This document shows, piece after piece, positions 61,254 through 64,000 of a stretch of 64,000 nucleotides of DNA; positions within the stretch are counted from its first letter, which is position 1, and each line of letters opens with the position of its first letter. Location of the stretch: the NCBI RefSeq assembly GCF_017948485.1, contig NZ_JAFFSX010000001.1, forward strand, positions 620,001 through 684,000, in the 5' to 3' direction. The DNA comes from Streptomyces sp. GESEQ-35. Lineage in GTDB: Bacteria > Actinomycetota > Actinomycetes > Streptomycetales > Streptomycetaceae. Under the pieces are notes generated by a model. It saw nothing but the letters and a program-made list of their open reading frames with translations, had not been told where the DNA came from and searched no databases. Position numbers and translations under genes: made by a program.

Positions 61254-61276
61254 GCATCACCTGGAACAGGTGATGC
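61254..61276. promoter_or_regulatory. Perfect 10-bp inverted repeat GCATCACCTG-GAA-CAGGTGATGC
   Basis: Lies 61 bp after the stop at 61192 and 31 bp before the start at 61308. No T-run follows. It can be a terminator-like hairpin for the upstream operon or an operator for the lipid kinase gene. Confidence 0.5.
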
Positions 61277-61307
61277 GGAGCCGGGGCCCCGGCGATGGGA
61301 TGAACCC

Positions 61308-62654
61308 ATGCGAGGCGCGAAGAACACGACGTCGGCGTCCCGGGATCCCGACCGCTCCGTGCACTGGACGGCTCGTCTGGCCCTGGTGACCGCGGCCGCG
61401 GCGGTGCTGAATCTGCTGGTGGCCGCCGGGCTCAGGGGCATCGCCGTGCTGGCTCTCGGGATGGCCGGGCTCGCCGTCACGGCGGCGGCGGTGTGGTGGG
61501 CCCTGGCCCACCGGGGCCTGCTGCGGGCGCTCGCCGTCGTGCTGGCCTCGGCGGTTCCGGTCGCCCTGCTGGTGCACTACGCCCTGATCGGTCTGCTCTG
61601 GCCCGTGACGCTGTCCGTGGTGCTGTGGGCGGGCGCGGCGGTCGCCGCGAGAGCCACGCTGGGCATGGACGCCCGGCCGATCCGTGCGGTGGAGCACTCC
61701 ACACTGCCTCCGAAGCGGCCCTTCCTGATCATGAACCCGCTCTCGGGCGGCGGGAAGGTCGGCAGATTCGACCTCGTCGACAAGGCCCGGCGGCTCGGGG
61801 CCGATGTCGTGGTGCTCGATCCGGCTCATCACCAGGATGTCTCCGTACTGGCTCGCGAGGCCGTGGCCGACGGCGCCGATCTCCTGGGAGTCGCCGGCGG
61901 CGACGGCACGCAGGCTCTGGTGGCCGGTGTGGCCGCACAGCACAACGTGCCGTTCATGGTCGTCTCGGCCGGGACCCGCAACCACTTCGCACTGGATCTC
62001 GGGCTGGACCGCGACGACCCGTCGACGTGCCTGGACGCCCTTACGGACGGCGTCGAAATCCGGGTCGACCTCGGTGTCATCGGGGACCGCGTCTTCGTCA
62101 ACAACGCCTCGTTCGGTACGTACGCCGCCGTCGTGCAGAGCCCCGCCTACCGCGACGACAAGGTCCCCACCATCCTGCGTACGCTCCCCGACCTCCTGAC
62201 CCACCACGCCGGTCCGCGGCTGACCGTCCACGCCGCGAACGTGACCATCGACGCCCCGCAGGCCGTCCTGGTGAGCAACAACCCGTATCGCATGGGCGAC
62301 TCCGCCGGTCTCGGTCGCCGCCCCCGGCTGGACTCCGGAGTCCTGGGCGTCCTCTGTGTCACCGTCGACAACGCGACCCAGGCCGCGGGCATGCTCCGCG
62401 GCGCGGGGGCCTCCGGACTGACGGCTATGACTTCGCACGAGGCCGTCATCGAAGCCGACACCGCGGAGATCCCGGTCGGCGTCGACGGCGAGGCGCTCAC
62501 CCTGCCCACGCCCGTCCGCTGCCGGATCCGGCCGGGGGCACTGCGCGTACGGGTACCGAGGCACCGTCAAGCCGCGTTCTTGGCGAAGCCGCACCTGAGC
62601 TGGCACAGAGTGGGCCAACTCGCCTTCGCGACCCGACATGCCCGCGCAGCGTGA
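61308..62654 (+). CDS. Diacylglycerol kinase-like lipid kinase with N-terminal membrane helices
   Basis: 448 residues. Three or four helices in the first 120 residues (LALVTAAAAVLNLLVAAGLR, LALGMAGLAVTAAAVWWAL). The catalytic domain of the DAGK/YegS type begins at PFLIMNPLSGGGKVGRFDL, with the nucleotide motif VAGGDGTQALVAG and SAGTRNHFALDLGLD. The C-terminal beta domain has VDGEALTLPTPVR. It would phosphorylate diacylglycerol, a ceramide or a polyprenol at the membrane. Ribosome site weak. Confidence 0.87.
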   Translation: MRGAKNTTSASRDPDRSVHWTARLALVTAAAAVLNLLVAAGLRGIAVLALGMAGLAVTAAAVWWALAHRGLLRALAVVLASAVPVALLVHYALIGLLWPVTLSVVLWAGAAVAARATLGMDARPIRAVEHSTLPPKRPFLIMNPLSGGGKVGRFDLVDKARRLGADVVVLDPAHHQDVSVLAREAVADGADLLGVAGGDGTQALVAGVAAQHNVPFMVVSAGTRNHFALDLGLDRDDPSTCLDALTDGVEIRVDLGVIGDRVFVNNASFGTYAAVVQSPAYRDDKVPTILRTLPDLLTHHAGPRLTVHAANVTIDAPQAVLVSNNPYRMGDSAGLGRRPRLDSGVLGVLCVTVDNATQAAGMLRGAGASGLTAMTSHEAVIEADTAEIPVGVDGEALTLPTPVRCRIRPGALRVRVPRHRQAAFLAKPHLSWHRVGQLAFATRHARAA

Positions 62655-62771
62655 ACGGGCCGAAGGGGCCGCCCCCCTCGCCGCGCGGCACAGCAGACGT
62701 TGACGGAAGGTGCGCTGCCGGTACCCGAGTGAATGCGCGGACACCGTGCGGCGACCGCATAAGCTCAGCGG

Positions 62772-63392
62772 ATGGCGAAGTACTTCGACGTGCACCCCGA
62801 CAACCCCCAGCCGCGCACCATCGCTCAGGTCGCCGACAGCGTCCGCTCGGGTGCGCTCATCGCTTACCCGACGGATTCCTGTTATGCGCTCGGCTGCCGA
62901 CTGGGCAGCCGGGACGGTATCGAGCGGATCCGTACGATCCGGCGCCTGGACGACCGGCACCACTTCACCCTTGTGTGCCAGGACTTCGCGCAGCTCGGCC
63001 AGTTCGTACGCGTCGACAACGACGTGTTCCGCGCGATCAAGGCGTCGACGCCCGGCAGCTACACCTTCATCCTGCCCGCGACGAAGGAGGTGCCGCGCAT
63101 GCTCCAGCACCCGAAGAAGAAGACCGTCGGCGTGCGCATCCCCGATCATGTCGTCACCCAGGCCCTGCTCGCCGAGCTGGGTGAGCCGCTGCTGTCCAGC
63201 ACGCTGCTGCTGCCCGACGAGGACGAACCGATGACCCAGGGCTGGGAGATCAAGGACCGGCTCGATCACATGGTGGACGCGGTCGTGGACTCCGGGGACT
63301 GCGGGACCGAACCGACGACGGTCATCGACTTCTCGGGCGGCGAGGCCGAGATCGTACGGCGTGGGGCCGGTGACCTGGCGCGGTTCGAGTAA
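62772..63392 (+). CDS. Sua5/YciO/YrdC-family protein
   Basis: 206 residues. YrdC fold: SVRSGALIAYPTDSCYALGC, RIRTIRRLDDRHHFTLVCQD (KR..R-type positively charged site), PGSYTFILPATKEVPRMLQH, KKTVGVRIPDH, and LSSTLLLPDEDEPMT. It looks like the YciO branch rather than full-length Sua5, since no extra domain is present. Full TsaC replaces this in t6A-tRNA synthesis; the YciO role is less certain. Confidence 0.87.
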   Translation: MAKYFDVHPDNPQPRTIAQVADSVRSGALIAYPTDSCYALGCRLGSRDGIERIRTIRRLDDRHHFTLVCQDFAQLGQFVRVDNDVFRAIKASTPGSYTFILPATKEVPRMLQHPKKKTVGVRIPDHVVTQALLAELGEPLLSSTLLLPDEDEPMTQGWEIKDRLDHMVDAVVDSGDCGTEPTTVIDFSGGEAEIVRRGAGDLARFE

Positions 63393-63395
63393 GAA

Positions 63396-63412
63396 GGGGG
63401 TGAGGATCCCCC
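63396..63412 (+). terminator. Short GC hairpin after the YciO gene
   Basis: GGGGG-TGAGGAT-CCCCC begins three bases after the stop codon. The stem is short and there is no T-run, so it is a weak candidate. Confidence 0.35.
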
Positions 63413-63512
63413 AGGGATCGCCCTTGATCGTGCGTGCAACGATGGCCCGGGCCGGGCCTCTCGCACGGACCGGCCCTCGCCGACTTCCCCACGATGAGAG
63501 GCAGCGCACGCC

Positions 63513-64000
63513 ATGACCGCCGTACAGGGAACCACCGTCGACATCCCCACCGAGGACGGCACCGCCGACGCCTATCTGAGCCACCCCGGCGACGGGAGTC
63601 CTCATCCGGCGGTCCTGCTGTACATGGATGCCTTCGGAGTGCGCCCGCGGCTCAACGCCATGGCCGACCGGCTCGCCGAGGCCGGCTACACGGTGCTCGT
63701 GCCGAACGTGTTCTACCGTCACGGGCGTGCGCCGCTCTTCGAGCTGCCGGAGTTCATCGACGACGCGTCGCGTCCGGCGCTCTTCGAGCAGATCATGCCG
63801 GTCATGCGGGCCCTGACACCTGAGCGGGCGATGCGGGACGCCGATGCCTGTCTGCGCTGGCTGGCCGACAGCCCGGTGGTGGCCGACGGACCGGTGGCGA
63901 TCACCGGGTACTGCATGGGCGCCGGGCTGGCTCTGCGCACCGCCGGTACGTATCCGGAGCGGGTCGCCGCGGCGGCCGGTTTCCACGGCGCGCGGCTGGC
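63513..64000 (+). CDS. Dienelactone hydrolase family protein (3' end outside window)
   Basis: First 162 residues from ATG 63513. Alpha/beta-hydrolase of the DLH type: VDIPTEDGTADAYLSHPGDG, VLLYMDAFGVRPRLNAMADR, LVPNVFYRHGRAPLFELPEF. The nucleophile elbow GYCMGAGLALRTAG carries Cys as in true dienelactone hydrolases. The catalytic Asp and His would lie beyond the window end. It hydrolyses lactones or esters in the cytoplasm. Confidence 0.85.
   Translation, partial: MTAVQGTTVDIPTEDGTADAYLSHPGDGSPHPAVLLYMDAFGVRPRLNAMADRLAEAGYTVLVPNVFYRHGRAPLFELPEFIDDASRPALFEQIMPVMRALTPERAMRDADACLRWLADSPVVADGPVAITGYCMGAGLALRTAGTYPERVAAAAGFHGARL

Noticed and set aside
59879..61480. 533-codon minus-strand frame
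   Set aside because: Antisense to the membrane protein gene; composition typical of GC-rich shadow frames.
61257..63986. 909-codon minus-strand frame at the right end
   Set aside because: Shadow of the lipid kinase, YciO and hydrolase genes, which have clear motifs on the plus strand.
1..64000. CRISPR arrays, IS elements, integrases, tRNA or rRNA genes
   Set aside because: Looked for direct-repeat arrays, transposase motifs and tRNA or rRNA patterns in the gaps; none seen by eye. A tRNA scan would settle the tRNA point.

Overview
The window is a high-GC actinobacterial chromosome segment, almost certainly Streptomyces. The evidence is strong third-position GC bias, GTG starts with GTGA or ATGA stop-start overlaps, a streptogrisin-type protease, a conservon (cvnABCD plus two P450s), several SpoIIE/PP2C phosphatases and a typical Streptomyces intergenic hairpin repeat. 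About 50 genes, two clear pseudogenes and one weaker gene fragment are described. No rRNA, tRNA, IS element, integrase or CRISPR array was seen. Both window ends cut through genes: an MFS exporter on the left and a dienelactone hydrolase on the right.

1-16 kb. MFS exporter, aminotransferase V, a small secreted protein with a strong terminator, a lipoprotein, a GAF-PP2C phosphatase and a small family protein with a paralogue at 52 kb. A decayed Tat-exported lipase and a GNAT follow. Next is a tight operon: GntR/UTRA regulator, ADP-ribosylglycohydrolase, NCS1 permease and PfkB kinase. It starts inside a perfect 19-bp inverted repeat and is probably a nucleoside or base uptake and salvage route. 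Then come a dihydrolipoamide dehydrogenase and a LacI regulator divergent from an amidohydrolase / cysteine-dioxygenase-like pair.

16-33 kb. DinB-like protein, a PaaI thioesterase pseudogene, a signalling block (stand-alone MASE1 membrane protein, PP2C phosphatase, and a divergent pair of PAS-GAF-SpoIIE proteins) with a secreted serine protease and a Tat-exported phosphoesterase between them. This is followed by a four-gene operon of GT2-GtrA, a GT39-like membrane glycosyltransferase, an OmpR regulator and a histidine kinase.

33-52 kb. EamA transporter (fused in frame to a small ORF), LysR, a MerR operon with a mercury-type operator, LacI and an AAA kinase. After that comes one-carbon metabolism: a LigM-like folate-dependent O-demethylase with a MetF-like reductase, an XRE-cupin regulator with a threonine aldolase, and the operon glyA-soxB-soxD-soxA-soxG-purU divergent from a GntR/FCD regulator. 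Sarcosine, serine/glycine, methyl and formyl groups would all feed the tetrahydrofolate pool here. An aldo/keto reductase, Lrp and an SMP-30 lactonase follow.

52-64 kb. Second copy of the small family protein, then the conservon with CYP157-like and CYP154-like P450s, the first lacking the ExxR arginine. Next are an FAD monooxygenase coupled to an unusual dihydroorotate-dehydrogenase-like / duplicated membrane protein, a diacylglycerol-kinase-like protein, a YciO/Sua5 protein and a partial dienelactone hydrolase.
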